From an uncultured Lachnospiraceae bacterium (GTDB lineage: Bacteria; Bacillota; Clostridia; Lachnospirales; Lachnospiraceae), in NCBI GenBank assembly GCA_902779575.1, contig CACZBW010000009.1, positions 62,001 to 126,000 on the forward strand: a stretch of DNA of 64,000 bases. Reading direction: 5' to 3'. The position numbers were made by a program, and so were the translations under genes. Positions 25,561-35,249 of the stretch are shown in pieces. How positions within the stretch are numbered: position 1 is the stretch's first letter; each line of letters begins with the position of its first letter. The notes under the pieces were generated by a model. That model was not told the origin of the DNA and ran no database searches. It saw nothing but the letters and a program-made list of their open reading frames with translations.

Positions 25561-26337
25561 ATGCGGATAAGATACAGGAAAAATAGAAGGCGCTGGCCGC
25601 TGTATGTCCTGGCCGTCCTGTGTATGGCGCTTACTGTGCCGTCCGCTTACCGCGTCTTTCAGGAGCAGGCGCAGAGGGGAGAGGCGGCAAAACTTGCCGG
25701 ACTTGTCTCAGAGAGCATTGTGCAGGCAGATCCGCAGCAGATTCCGGATTATTCCGGGGAGGATGTAATCGTCCTGAACGGAAATTCCCCCTCTTTTACA
25801 GCGGAGGACCTTACCGGCTTTACCGGAGAATACTACAGCAGCCTGGACATTCTGGGCCGCTGCGGGACAGCGGCGGCGCTGCTGCACCGGTCCATGATGC
25901 CGCTGCAGGAGCGGGGCGAGATCGGGAATGTGCGGCCGTCCGGATGGGAGCAGAAAAAATACCCCGGCATCGTGGACGCAGATCCGCCCTATCTGTATAA
26001 TCGCTGTCATCTGATCGCCTACGCCTTTACCGGACAGAATGACAATGAAAAGAACCTGATCACCGGGACCCGTTATATGAACGCGGCGGTAATGTACTCC
26101 TGGGAAGAGCAGGTAATACATTATCTGTACCGGACGGGCAATCATGTGCTTTATCGGGTGACCCCGTATTTTAAAGGGATGGAGCTTCTGGCCAGAGGGG
26201 TGGAAATGGAGGCCTACTCGGTGGAAGACGGGGGATCCGGAATCTGTTTTCATGTATTTGTCTACAACGTGCAGCCCGGCGTTGTTCTTGATTATATGAC
26301 CGGAATCAGCCATGCGGCCCGGGAAAATCCGGAATGA
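25561..26337 (+). CDS. Membrane-anchored NUC1-type DNA/RNA non-specific endonuclease
   Basis: I place the start at ATG 25561, giving 258 residues; the frame is open farther upstream but there it overlaps azlD. A basic stretch and one hydrophobic segment (WPLYVLAVLCMALTVPSAY) at residues 12-30 anchor or export the protein. The nuclease domain includes YLYNRCHLIAYAFTGQNDNE, with the likely general-base His150 in RCHLIA, then KNLITGTRYMN, which supplies the metal-ligand Asn. This is the pattern of streptococcal EndA/competence nuclease-like proteins (Endonuclease_NS family). It may degrade extracellular DNA for nutrition or act in DNA uptake; no competence genes are near. Confidence 0.82.
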   Translation: MRIRYRKNRRRWPLYVLAVLCMALTVPSAYRVFQEQAQRGEAAKLAGLVSESIVQADPQQIPDYSGEDVIVLNGNSPSFTAEDLTGFTGEYYSSLDILGRCGTAAALLHRSMMPLQERGEIGNVRPSGWEQKKYPGIVDADPPYLYNRCHLIAYAFTGQNDNEKNLITGTRYMNAAVMYSWEEQVIHYLYRTGNHVLYRVTPYFKGMELLARGVEMEAYSVEDGGSGICFHVFVYNVQPGVVLDYMTGISHAARENPE

Positions 26338-26712
26338 CATGGCCGGTTTGAGCCGGGCGGCTTGAAAAGCCCCTGCGGCCTTCCAAACGCGGCCGGCACT
26401 GCTGTCACCGTATCATCACGATTCTAAGGAAACAGCTGCCATCAATGGAACAGGCGGGGTGGTCAGAACCATCCGCGTTGTGAAATAAACGAAGTGCGTA
26501 TCTGAAATTTGTACTGGTTTTAAATAAATTTGTTCTGTTTTTACAACTATTTCACTATATTTTTTCAGAATGAAACACAAGAACCCTGTTGATTTGCACA
26601 AAAAAATATTCTATAATGTGTGCATATTATGAAGGTCGGCGAAGGGGATACCCGGGGCATCCGCCGGCCGGGCTGAAAGGGAGATGCCGGCACAAAAAAG
26701 GAGGATACGTAG
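26338..26712. other. Intergenic region before the sugar transport locus
   Basis: This 375-base stretch holds the leader of the transport operon. The first half is GC-rich with no evident gene. The second half is AT-rich and contains a good promoter (listed separately) and the AGGAGG before the binding-protein gene. No operator palindrome or riboswitch was recognised. Confidence 0.6.
26589..26617 (+). promoter_or_regulatory. Promoter of the sugar ABC transporter/GH31 locus
   Basis: TTGATT (26589-26594) and a perfect TATAAT (26612-26617) are 17 bp apart in AT-rich DNA, 96 bases before the binding-protein start at 26713. Confidence 0.7.
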
Positions 26713-27990
26713 ATGAAAAAAAGACTGACCATGCTTGCTGTCTGCGCGGCGGCAGCGCTGTCCATGGGCCTTGCGGCTTATGCAAGCGAGGACATTTTCG
26801 GACCGGACAACGGCGGCGATCCGATTGAGATCTGGCATTATTTTGAGGGTGAGGCAGATGCTCTGAACGCTCTCTGCAAAGATTACAATGCCATGCAGGA
26901 TGAGATTTACATCACCGCTACTTTCGTATCTCGTGAAGAGCTGATGAAACAGTACACCATCGGCGCTGTTTCCGGAGAGCTTCCGGACATCGGCATGGTT
27001 GACTCACCGGATATGGCTTCCTACATTTCCCTGGGCGTGTTCGATGACATCACGGACGATCTCGAAGCATGGGGCGAGCTGGACAATTTCTATGAAGGAC
27101 CGCTCAACAGCTGCCGTGATTCCGAAGGCCGTCTCCATGGTCTTCCGAACAACTCCAACTGCCTTGCGATCCTCTGCAACATGGATATGCTGAAGGCTGC
27201 GGGAATCGAGAAAGCTCCCGAAACCATGGAAGAGTTCCTGGCTGCCTGCGAAGCGACCAGCAATCCGGATGAGGGCGTCTATGGCTTTGCGATGTGCGCT
27301 GTTTCCAATGAGGAAGGCACATTCCAGTTCATTCCGTGGCTGTATACCACCGGCGGTTCCGTCGGCGATATCGACAGCGCAGAAAGTATTGAATCCTTCC
27401 AGATCATTGGCGACCTGATCGCAAAGGGCTGGATGAGCAAAGAAGCTGTCAACTGGGGCCAGGGCGACGCTCTGAACGCATGGGCTGCAGAGAAGGCAGC
27501 GATGCTTGAGTCCGGCACATGGCAGATCGCCCAGAACCTGGATGATTCCCTGAAGGATACCATCACCTGGGAATACGCATATGTTCCGATGCCGAAGAGC
27601 GCCAACGGCGCACAGGCTTCCGTTATCGGCGGCGAGAACTTCGGCGTCTGCACAGGCGCTTCTCACAGAGATGCCTGCGTTGCCTTCCTGGAGTTCATGC
27701 AGACAGCTGAGAACAACGCTGACTGGTGCGAGAAGGCCGGCAAGCTTCCGGTCCGCGGCGATGCAGTCGGCCTGAAGGATTTCTGGACCGCAGATGAAAG
27801 ATACGCGGTATTCAACGAGTCCATGAACTTTGCAGTGCCGAGAGGCCCGCATCCGCAGTGGCCGACCATCTCCGAGGCTCTTTACACCGCAGAGCAGGCT
27901 GTCATCCTTGGCGAGAAGGACGCAGCTACGGCAGCGGCAGACGCAGCGGCAGTGATCGATCCGATCCTTGCGGAGACTCCGCTTCCGTAA
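26713..27990 (+). CDS. Sugar ABC transporter, extracellular substrate-binding protein
   Basis: A 425-residue family 1 solute-binding protein. The signal peptide MKKRLTMLAVCAAAALSMGL ends near AYA-SE; the Cys in it has no clear lipobox, so membrane attachment is uncertain. Family landmarks are IEIWHYFEGEADALN, YNAMQDEIYITATFVSREELMKQ, GELPDIGMVDSPDMASYI and the late MLESGTWQIAQNL. Such proteins bind oligosaccharides. It heads the locus, has the strongest promoter, and is followed by a stable hairpin that may hold its transcript level above that of the permeases. The GH31 enzymes downstream suggest alpha-linked xylosides or glucosides as ligands. Confidence 0.9.
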   Translation: MKKRLTMLAVCAAAALSMGLAAYASEDIFGPDNGGDPIEIWHYFEGEADALNALCKDYNAMQDEIYITATFVSREELMKQYTIGAVSGELPDIGMVDSPDMASYISLGVFDDITDDLEAWGELDNFYEGPLNSCRDSEGRLHGLPNNSNCLAILCNMDMLKAAGIEKAPETMEEFLAACEATSNPDEGVYGFAMCAVSNEEGTFQFIPWLYTTGGSVGDIDSAESIESFQIIGDLIAKGWMSKEAVNWGQGDALNAWAAEKAAMLESGTWQIAQNLDDSLKDTITWEYAYVPMPKSANGAQASVIGGENFGVCTGASHRDACVAFLEFMQTAENNADWCEKAGKLPVRGDAVGLKDFWTADERYAVFNESMNFAVPRGPHPQWPTISEALYTAEQAVILGEKDAATAAADAAAVIDPILAETPLP

Positions 27991-28031
27991 GCGGCAGCTG
28001 TATAACAGCATAACAGACGATAAAAAGGGGG

Positions 28032-28051
28032 CTGGTGCCGGCTGGCACCAG
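28032..28051 (+). promoter_or_regulatory. Intercistronic hairpin after the binding-protein gene
   Basis: CTGGTGCC (28032-28039) pairs perfectly with GGCACCAG (28044-28051) around a GGCT loop, preceded by an AAAAAGGGG run and without a T tract. Placed between binding protein and permease, it probably stabilises the upstream message or weakly attenuates, as in many sugar ABC operons. Confidence 0.55.
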
Positions 28052-28182
28052 TCCTCCTGCTATATAGGCAAAAAACGCTTTTCCGATTGAGCGATAAGTC
28101 GGAAAACGGCTGTCACGCCTGTAAAAAGTGTCTCTTATGCGTCCGTCAGAACCGCTGCGAGGAGAGAAAGAAGGAGGCTTCC

Positions 28183-29070
28183 ATGAAAATAGCAACCAAG
28201 AAAAAACTGGAAGGCTATATTTTTATCCTTCCCGGTTTCATCTACATCCTTGTCATTCTGGGGTATCCGCTTATTTATAACGTGGTTCTTGCCCTGCGCA
28301 ACGTCAATGTAAAGACCTTTGCTTCCCATACGGACGTCTTTGTCGGGCTTGGAAATTTCAAGATGCTGATCGCGGACCCGACCTTCCGGAAGATTTTCCG
28401 CAACACGCTGGTATTTACCTTCGGCTGCCTGTTTTTCCAGTTTACAATTGGTTTCATCTTCGCGCTGTTTTTCTCACAGAAGTTCAGCCTTGCGGGACCG
28501 ATCCGCGGCCTGGTGCTGGTTGCCTACATGATGCCCATGTCCGTTACGGCTCTTCTTGGTAAAAACATGTTCGACGTATCCAGCGGTGTCTTTAATGACC
28601 TGCTGATGAAAATGCACCTCATAAAATCGCCCGTGGAGTGGCTGCTGTCAGGCGGAACCGCGATGGCGGCGGTCATATTCATGAACTGCTGGGTCGGCAT
28701 ACCCTTCAATATGCTGCTGCTGACTTCCGGACTGACGGGCATCTCACAGGATATCTATGAGAGCGCCGAGGTGGACGGCGCCAGCAAGTTCCAGAAGTTC
28801 ATCTATATCACGCTCCCGCTGGTAAAACCGGCGATCACCGCCGTCCTGATGCTCGGCTTCATCTACACGTTCAAAGCCTTCGACCTGCAGTTTGTCATGA
28901 CCAGCGGAGGACCGCTGAACGCCACGGACGTGCTTGGCACCTACTCCTATCAGCTGTCGTTCACGCAGTATGAATTTTCCAAAGGATCCGCTTCGGCGAT
29001 CATCCTGTTCTGCTGCCTCTTTATCGTAGGGCTTTTCTACCTGCGCATGATTGCAAGGGAGGATGACTGA
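28183..29070 (+). CDS. Sugar ABC transporter permease (MalF/UgpA type)
   Basis: 295 residues with six membrane segments. I use ATG 28183, preceded by AAGGAGG at 28171-28177, rather than the earlier in-frame ATG at 28087. The EAA loop that contacts the ATPase reads YESAEVDGASKFQKFIYITLPLVKP in adjoining parts, and the amino terminus KLEGYIFILPGFIYIL is typical. It overlaps nearly end to start with the second permease (one base between). No ATPase is encoded in the locus, so it presumably uses a shared MsmK-type ATPase from elsewhere. Confidence 0.92.
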   Translation: MKIATKKKLEGYIFILPGFIYILVILGYPLIYNVVLALRNVNVKTFASHTDVFVGLGNFKMLIADPTFRKIFRNTLVFTFGCLFFQFTIGFIFALFFSQKFSLAGPIRGLVLVAYMMPMSVTALLGKNMFDVSSGVFNDLLMKMHLIKSPVEWLLSGGTAMAAVIFMNCWVGIPFNMLLLTSGLTGISQDIYESAEVDGASKFQKFIYITLPLVKPAITAVLMLGFIYTFKAFDLQFVMTSGGPLNATDVLGTYSYQLSFTQYEFSKGSASAIILFCCLFIVGLFYLRMIAREDD

Positions 29071-29071
29071 T

Positions 29072-29926
29072 ATGACTGAAAAAATTAGCTTCCGTACCTC
29101 CAAAGAGGCCAGAAAGAATCTGATCCTCTCCATCATAGCACTGCTGATCGCGATCGTTTTCCTGTTTCCGCTCTACTGGCTGGTCTGCATGTCCTTCAAG
29201 TCGGATGCGGAGTCTTTCGGAAAGATCGTCACCTATTATCCGCACAATTTCACTGTTTCGCCCTGGCTTGAGAACTTTACGGACAAGGATTTCCTGTTCT
29301 CCCTCAGAAACAGTTTTCTGATTGCCCTGATCGCCATGACGATTTCCATGGTATTCGGCGTCACGGCCGCCTACGGCATGGGCCGGTATAAGGTGCCCGG
29401 ACAGAAGGGCTTCATGCTCAGCTTCCTGATCACCCAGATGCTTCCCGCATCCCTGACACTGACCCCCATGTACCTGATCTTCAGCCGCCTGCACCTGCTC
29501 GGCACCTACCTGGGCCCTGCCCTTGCGATCGCTTCCGGAACCGTCCCCTTCATTGTGGTAACGCTCCGACCTTATTTCAAGAGCGTGCCGACGGCGCTGG
29601 ACGACGCCGCCAGAATTGACGGCTGCAATGTATTCCAGGCTTTCTTTAAGATTATGATCCCGGCAATCAAGACCGGTATCATCACCTGCCTTGTCATCTC
29701 CTTCCTCAACGGCTGGAATGACCTGGCTTACTCCATGACCTTCAACGTAAAACCGGAGATGCGTCCTCTGACAGCGAACATTTACCGTTTCCAGAACAAA
29801 TACGGCACAAAGTGGAACTGTATCATGGCGTACGGCGCGATTCTGGCCATGCCGGTTGTAATCCTGTTTGTATTCCTGCAGAAATATATCGTCGGCGGCA
29901 TGACAGCCGGTGCTGTAAAAGAATAA
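29072..29926 (+). CDS. Sugar ABC transporter permease (MalG/UgpE type)
   Basis: 284 residues and six membrane segments. ATG 29072 has GGGAGG upstream inside the previous gene; an earlier in-frame start at 29051 would overlap without its own binding site. The EAA loop lies in DDAARIDGCNVFQAFFKIMIP. The C-terminal QKYIVGGMTAGAVKE is the usual end of MalG-type permeases. It partners the upstream permease and feeds the GH31 enzymes downstream. Confidence 0.92.
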   Translation: MTEKISFRTSKEARKNLILSIIALLIAIVFLFPLYWLVCMSFKSDAESFGKIVTYYPHNFTVSPWLENFTDKDFLFSLRNSFLIALIAMTISMVFGVTAAYGMGRYKVPGQKGFMLSFLITQMLPASLTLTPMYLIFSRLHLLGTYLGPALAIASGTVPFIVVTLRPYFKSVPTALDDAARIDGCNVFQAFFKIMIPAIKTGIITCLVISFLNGWNDLAYSMTFNVKPEMRPLTANIYRFQNKYGTKWNCIMAYGAILAMPVVILFVFLQKYIVGGMTAGAVKE

Positions 29927-30062
29927 GAACGGCGCGGAAAATACCCTGCGCTGCCGCAGCTGCGCCGGACCGAGCCGGCGCTGTCAGGGAATAATAAGGA
30001 TGATAATGACGCGAAAATGCGGAGATAAGGAATGGGCAGGAATTCCGGAAAGGAGATAAGAC

Positions 30063-32129
30063 ATGCCCGATTTTGTGAAAAAAGAAGGGGAAGCCGGGGG
30101 AGATTTCCGCTCGGACAACCGTTTTCTGCTTGGATTTTTTGAAGAAAAAGACGGAGCGCTGCATTACCGCTACGACGCGGAGCGCGTGATCATCGAGCCC
30201 TGGGGCCCTGACAGCCTGCGCGTGAGAGCGTCGAAGATGCCGGAGATGCCGCAGGAATGCTGGGCTCTGTCGGAAGAACCGAAGCCCTCCCGCAGCTGTG
30301 TCGAGATTTCGGAGTATTCCGCGAAGATCAGCAACGGCAGAATCTGCGCCGAGGTGAACAACATCGGCAAGATCACATTCTTCAACGCGAAGGGGGAAGT
30401 CCTTCTGGAGGAATACGTCCGCAACCGGGAGGATATGTTTGCGAAGACCACCAGTTCCCTGGAGGTGGAAGCCAGAGAATTTAAGCCGATCATCGGCGGG
30501 GATTACCAGCTGACCGCGCGCTTTGAGTCCAATCCGGATGAGAAGCTCTACGGCATGGGCCAGTATCAGCAGAAGTTCCTGAATGTAAAGGGCGCGGAGC
30601 TGGAGCTGGCACACCGCAATTCCCAGGCCAGCGTTCCCTTTGTCCTTTCTTCGCTGGGATACGGTTTCCTCTGGAACAATCCGGCGGTAGGGCGCGTAAG
30701 TTTCAATAAGAACATTACTACCTGGCAGGTGCAGTCCTCCAAAAAACTGGATTACTGGATCACGGCGGGCGATACGCCGGCAGAGATCGAGGAAGCCTAC
30801 GCGGACGTGACCGGAAAAGTTCCCATGATGCCGGAGTACGGCATGGGCTTCTGGCAGTGCAAGCTGCGTTATCAGACCCAGGAAGAGCTTCTTGAAATCG
30901 CCAGGGAATATAAAAAGAGAAATATCCCGCTTGATGTAATCGTCGTGGACTTCTTCCACTGGCCCAAGCAGGGCGACTGGCGCTTTGACCCGACCTACTG
31001 GCCGGATCCGGACGCAATGATCGCCGAGCTGAAGGAGATGGGCATCGAGCTGATGGTCTCCGTCTGGCCGATGGTGGATTACAAGAGTGAGAATTTTGCC
31101 GAGATGAAGGCGAAGGGGCTCCTGACCCGCGTAGAGAAGGGCGTCCGCATCGACAATACCTATATGGGGAATACGATCCAGTTCGACCCGACCAATCCCG
31201 AAGCGCGGGAGTATGTCTGGGGCAAGATCAAAAAGAACTATTACGATAAGGGCGTAAAGATCTTCTGGCTGGATGAGGCGGAGCCGGAATATACGGTCTA
31301 CGATTTTGAGAATTACCGCTATCATCTGGGACCGAACTGCCAGATCGGCAACATCTATCCGGTCATGTACGCGAAAGCCTTCTTCGACGGCATGAAGGCG
31401 GAAGGCCAGGAAAATATCGTCAACCTCCTGCGCTGCGCCTGGGCAGGCAGCCAGAAATACGGCGCCCTGGTCTGGTCCGGGGATATTCACTCCACCTTCG
31501 AGAGTCTGCAGAATCAGTTTGCTGCCGGCCTGAACATGGGTATTGCCGGCATTCCCTGGTGGACGACGGATATCGGCGGCTTTTTCGGCGCAAATATCTA
31601 TGATAAAGAATATCATGAAGTATTTGCCCGCTGGTTCGAGTACGGGGCATTCTGCCCGGTGATGCGCCTGCACGGCTACCGGATGCCCTATCAGCCCCAG
31701 TACGGCACTACGGGCGGAGCCGAGTGCGTTTCCGGCGCCCCGAATGAGATCTGGTCCTACGGGGATGAGATCTATGAGATCTGCAAAGAATACATTAAGA
31801 TCCGCGAAAACATGAGGCCTTATATCCGGACCCTCATGCAGGCGGCCCACGAGAAGGGTTCGCCCATTATGCGCCCGCTTTTCTATGATTTCCCGGAGGA
31901 TCCGGTATGCTGGGAGAGGGAAGCTGAGTTTATGTTCGGGCCGGATGTGCTGGTCGCTCCTGTCATGGAGAAAGGCCAGAGAAAGAAAGAAGTATATCTG
32001 CCGGCCGGCGCGGAGTGGACCTGCATCTGGTCAGGAGAGCGTTATGCGGGCGGACAGCTCGTTACGGTGGATGCCCCGCTGGCTCAGCTGCCGGTGTTCA
32101 CAAGAGATGATTTCGTCATCGAAATCTGA
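30063..32129 (+). CDS. Glycoside hydrolase family 31 enzyme (alpha-xylosidase/alpha-glucosidase), first tandem copy
   Basis: A 688-residue cytosolic GH31 enzyme with no signal peptide. The amino-terminal beta domain is followed by the TIM barrel; the nucleophile is Asp404 in FWLDEAEPE and the acid/base Asp474 in ALVWSGDIHSTF. AGIPWWTTDIGGFFG and PVMRLHGYRMP are further GH31 landmarks. The WLDEAEPE variant is the type I associate with alpha-xylosidases or alpha-glucosidases acting on oligosaccharide ends, with retention of configuration. GGAAAGGAG precedes the ATG. It is clearly related to the next gene along the whole length. It probably trims the imported oligosaccharide. Confidence 0.9.
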   Translation: MPDFVKKEGEAGGDFRSDNRFLLGFFEEKDGALHYRYDAERVIIEPWGPDSLRVRASKMPEMPQECWALSEEPKPSRSCVEISEYSAKISNGRICAEVNNIGKITFFNAKGEVLLEEYVRNREDMFAKTTSSLEVEAREFKPIIGGDYQLTARFESNPDEKLYGMGQYQQKFLNVKGAELELAHRNSQASVPFVLSSLGYGFLWNNPAVGRVSFNKNITTWQVQSSKKLDYWITAGDTPAEIEEAYADVTGKVPMMPEYGMGFWQCKLRYQTQEELLEIAREYKKRNIPLDVIVVDFFHWPKQGDWRFDPTYWPDPDAMIAELKEMGIELMVSVWPMVDYKSENFAEMKAKGLLTRVEKGVRIDNTYMGNTIQFDPTNPEAREYVWGKIKKNYYDKGVKIFWLDEAEPEYTVYDFENYRYHLGPNCQIGNIYPVMYAKAFFDGMKAEGQENIVNLLRCAWAGSQKYGALVWSGDIHSTFESLQNQFAAGLNMGIAGIPWWTTDIGGFFGANIYDKEYHEVFARWFEYGAFCPVMRLHGYRMPYQPQYGTTGGAECVSGAPNEIWSYGDEIYEICKEYIKIRENMRPYIRTLMQAAHEKGSPIMRPLFYDFPEDPVCWEREAEFMFGPDVLVAPVMEKGQRKKEVYLPAGAEWTCIWSGERYAGGQLVTVDAPLAQLPVFTRDDFVIEI

Positions 32130-32240
32130 TCCCGCTGCGATTTACGGCATTACCTGTTTTTATCTGCGGGCACGGCCGGCCGGAGACGGATTTCAGACCG
32201 GCCTTGGACAGTTATTTGATAGTTCAGACAGGAGAAATAT

Positions 32241-34247
32241 ATGATTTATAGAAAAAACAATCAGCTGTTCAGACGGAATGACAAAGAACTGCTGCTGGTG
32301 GAACCCTGGGGGAAGAACAGCTTTCGAGTGAGAGCGACGCAGCGAAGCGCATTTCTCCCCGATGAACTCAGCGCCCTGCTGCCGGTGCAGGAGACAGAAG
32401 CTGAGATCAGCATCGACGGTGACCGCGCCCGGATCGTCAACGGAAAGCTGACCTGTCAGATGATGGAGGACGGGATTCTCCAGTTTACCGACCGGAAGGG
32501 AAAAGTCCTCCTGCAGGAGTATGACCGCACCCGCAGCATGTACGAGGGCTCCGGAAAGTTCGCCAGCGCGCTGGAGATCGTGCCGCGGACCTTCATGCCA
32601 AAGGCCGGGGCGGACGGATATAAGCTGATTTACCGCCTGGAAGCCAATGAGGGCGAAAAGATCTTCGGCATGGGCCAGTATCAGCAGCCTTATCTGGACA
32701 TGAAGGGCTGTGTGGTGGAGCTTGCCCAGAGAAATTCCCAGGCAAGCGTTCCCTTCCTGATCTCCAGCCGGGGTTACGGCATGCTCTGGAACAATCCGGC
32801 CATCGGCAAAGTTACCTTCGGGAAAAACCTGACGGAATGGATCGCGGAAAACACAAAACAGCTGGATTACTGGATTACGGCGGGAGATACGCCCGCCGAG
32901 ATCGAAGAAGCATATGCGGACGCGGCGGGGAAAGTTCCCATGATGCCCGAGTACGGACTGGGTTTCTGGCAGTGCAAGCTGCGCTACCAGACCCAGGAGG
33001 AACTGCTCGAGGTTGCCAGGGAATACAGGAGAAGAGGGATTCCGGTGGACGTCATCGTAGCGGATTTCTTCCACTGGCCGCATGAAGGCGACTGGAAGTT
33101 CGACAAAGACTTCTGGCCGGATCCGGCAGCCATGGTGAAAGAGCTGGAGGAGATGGGCACGAAGCTTATGGTTTCCATCTGGCCGACCGTGGACGGTGAG
33201 AGTGAAAACTATGAGAAGATGAGGGAGATGGGCTATCTTGCCCGCTCCGAGTACGGCAAGCGGCTGGGGCAGATCGGAAACGCCTGCTTCTTCGACCCGA
33301 CAAATCCGGATGCCCGGAAATTTGTATGGGAACGGATTAAGGAAAACTATTATAAGGACGGCATTCAGATTTTCTGGCTGGATGAGGCGGAGCCGGAATT
33401 TACCGGTTACGAGTATGAGCACTACCGCTATTTTGCCGGCGCGGATCTGGAAGTGGGAAACATGTATCCCAAAGCTTACGCGCAGATGGCATATGACGGC
33501 ATGGAGGAGGCAGGCCAGGAAAATATCGTAAACCTGCTCCGCTGCGCCTGGGCAGGTTCCCAGAGATACGGAGCCCTGGTCTGGTCCGGCGACATCGATT
33601 CCTCCTTCCGGGCGCTGCGCAATCAGCTGGCCGCGGGTCTGAACATGGGTCTTGCGGGAATCCCCTGGTGGACGACGGATATCGGCGGCTTCCACGGCGG
33701 CAATATCCATGATGAAGGCTTCCGGGAGGTCCTGGTCCGCTGGTTTGCCTGGGGCTGCTTCCTTCCTGTCATGCGTCTGCACGGCTTCCGGGAACCCTTC
33801 AAACCGGCGCTGTCTGAGAGCGGCGGCGGGAAACAGATCAGCGGCGCGGAAAATGAAATCTGGAGCTACGGCGACAGGGTCTATGAAATCTGCAGAAAAT
33901 ATATTACACTCAGAGAGAATATGCGGCCTTACGTGCGCAGCCTGATGAAGGCTGCCCATGAAAAGGGGACGCCGCTGATCCGGCCGCTCTTCTATGATTT
34001 CCCGGAGGACGAAAAAGCCTGGGAAACCGGCGATGAGCACATGTTCGGACCGGATGTGCTGGTCGCGCCGGTACTTTATGAGAACATGAGAGAGCGCAGC
34101 GTATACCTGCCGGAAGGCAGCTGGAGAAATATCAATGACGGCGAATGCTTTGAGGGCGGCCGGACGATTACGGCGCCGGCGCCTTACGAGGCCATCCCGG
34201 TATTTGTAAAAGCAGGCAGCGAAGTGGAAAAGATGCTGATCCCGTAA
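32241..34247 (+). CDS. Glycoside hydrolase family 31 enzyme, second tandem copy
   Basis: A 668-residue paralogue of the upstream enzyme, sharing long stretches such as YWITAGDTPAEIEEAYAD and VPMMPEYG. The nucleophile is Asp381 (FWLDEAEPE) and the acid/base Asp451 (ALVWSGDIDSSF), so it looks active. Differences from its neighbour concentrate in the first 100 residues and around RLGQIGNACFFDPT after the substrate-binding loops, suggesting a changed aglycone or linkage preference rather than simple redundancy. It starts 111 bases after the first copy, with GGAG before the ATG, and a terminator follows. Confidence 0.9.
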   Translation: MIYRKNNQLFRRNDKELLLVEPWGKNSFRVRATQRSAFLPDELSALLPVQETEAEISIDGDRARIVNGKLTCQMMEDGILQFTDRKGKVLLQEYDRTRSMYEGSGKFASALEIVPRTFMPKAGADGYKLIYRLEANEGEKIFGMGQYQQPYLDMKGCVVELAQRNSQASVPFLISSRGYGMLWNNPAIGKVTFGKNLTEWIAENTKQLDYWITAGDTPAEIEEAYADAAGKVPMMPEYGLGFWQCKLRYQTQEELLEVAREYRRRGIPVDVIVADFFHWPHEGDWKFDKDFWPDPAAMVKELEEMGTKLMVSIWPTVDGESENYEKMREMGYLARSEYGKRLGQIGNACFFDPTNPDARKFVWERIKENYYKDGIQIFWLDEAEPEFTGYEYEHYRYFAGADLEVGNMYPKAYAQMAYDGMEEAGQENIVNLLRCAWAGSQRYGALVWSGDIDSSFRALRNQLAAGLNMGLAGIPWWTTDIGGFHGGNIHDEGFREVLVRWFAWGCFLPVMRLHGFREPFKPALSESGGGKQISGAENEIWSYGDRVYEICRKYITLRENMRPYVRSLMKAAHEKGTPLIRPLFYDFPEDEKAWETGDEHMFGPDVLVAPVLYENMRERSVYLPEGSWRNINDGECFEGGRTITAPAPYEAIPVFVKAGSEVEKMLIP

Positions 34248-34263
34248 GTCTGTGTGTAAACGC

Positions 34264-34294
34264 CAGGCAGCTGCGTTACGCAGCTGCCTGTTTT
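34264..34294 (+). terminator. Intrinsic terminator after the second GH31 gene
   Basis: A perfect 12-bp stem CAGGCAGCTGCG/CGCAGCTGCCTG with a TTA loop is followed by TTTT. The short T run may allow some read-through into the DUF624 gene. Confidence 0.7.
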
Positions 34295-34428
34295 ACGCTG
34301 AGGCGATCCGTAAGAAGGATGCAGGCCGGCCTCTCGCGGTAAAGCTTTTCAGGAAGAGATGTGGACGGAGCACACAGCCGGGCTGAAAAGGCGCGGGCGG
34401 AAACAGTCAGGACAGAAGAATTGATCGT

Positions 34429-35088
34429 ATGAAAATCGGCGGAAAAAAAGGAAACAGGAAAAAACAGAACAACGGCGGGGGGACCTTCGGTTTCGGAGGC
34501 AGTTTTACGAATTTCGGGAGCAAGCTTTTTGACGTGTGGATGCTGGGAATCTGCTGGCTCTTCTGCAGCCTGCCGGTTATCACCATCGGGGTGTCCAGCA
34601 CGGCCCTTTATTACGCCCTGATCCACAGCGTAAAGGCGGACGACGGCTACGCCTCGACGATGTTTTTCCGCTCCTTCAGAAGGAATCTGAAGCAGGGAAT
34701 CATCCTCTGGCTTGTGACCCTTGCCGTATTTATGCTGATGCGGCTGAATACGGGAATCCTGGAAGCAAAAACCGACGGAATGGCCGGCCTTGTGATGATC
34801 GGTTTCTATACGGCGGTGATGGTATACACGATTCTTGCCGCCCTTTATCTGTTTCCTCTTCTGGCCAGGTTCGACATGGATATCTTCTGGTTCCTCCGGG
34901 TTGCGGTCTACATGGTGGTCCGTTACCCGCTCAGCAGCCTGATGCTGGCCGTTGTGGCGGGAGGAGCCGGGGCTCTGGTCTACCGCTTCCCCTTCCTGAT
35001 TTTTGTGCTGCCGGGCCCTGCCATGTGGCTGATGAGTGAATTCCTGGAACCCGTGCTGGACCGGCACGCGCCCGGGGAGACTACTTGA
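34429..35088 (+). CDS. DUF624 (YesL-like) membrane protein
   Basis: A 219-residue protein with five to six hydrophobic segments. The opening (GGTFGFGGSFTNFGSKLFDVWMLGICWL) and the GVSSTALYYAL motif are typical of DUF624, the family of YesL. These proteins usually sit beside sugar ABC transporters and glycosidases and are thought to assist uptake or assembly; no biochemical role is established. The basic, Lys-rich start is cytoplasmic. It lies between a GH31 gene and the yicI-type gene, in keeping with that habit. Confidence 0.82.
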   Translation: MKIGGKKGNRKKQNNGGGTFGFGGSFTNFGSKLFDVWMLGICWLFCSLPVITIGVSSTALYYALIHSVKADDGYASTMFFRSFRRNLKQGIILWLVTLAVFMLMRLNTGILEAKTDGMAGLVMIGFYTAVMVYTILAALYLFPLLARFDMDIFWFLRVAVYMVVRYPLSSLMLAVVAGGAGALVYRFPFLIFVLPGPAMWLMSEFLEPVLDRHAPGETT

Positions 35089-35225
35089 GGCCTCGCTGCC
35101 GGCAGCAAGGACGGCCGGGGGAATTGCCTGCGCTTTCACTGCCTGGCCGGACGGATCTGCGCTCAGGGAAAACGAAGAGCAGGCCTGTCCGGCGGGATAC
35201 AGGAAAAAAGAACAGTGCCGCCTGG

Positions 35226-35244
35226 AAAGGCGGCGGAATGGAGA
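35226..35244 (+). repeat. 19-base leader repeat at yicI (copy 1)
   Basis: AAAGGCGGCGGAATGGAGA, identical to 37465-37483. It contains the GGAG ribosome binding sequence and ends five bases before the start codon. Confidence 0.7.
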
Positions 35245-35249
35245 TCTGT

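Noticed and set aside
29823-31850. Long minus-strand open frame of 675 residues opposite the first GH31 gene
   Set aside because: Runs antisense to a clear enzyme gene with no matching motifs; long antisense frames are common in GC-rich codon-biased genes. The same applies to 16990-19077 and 32193-34040.
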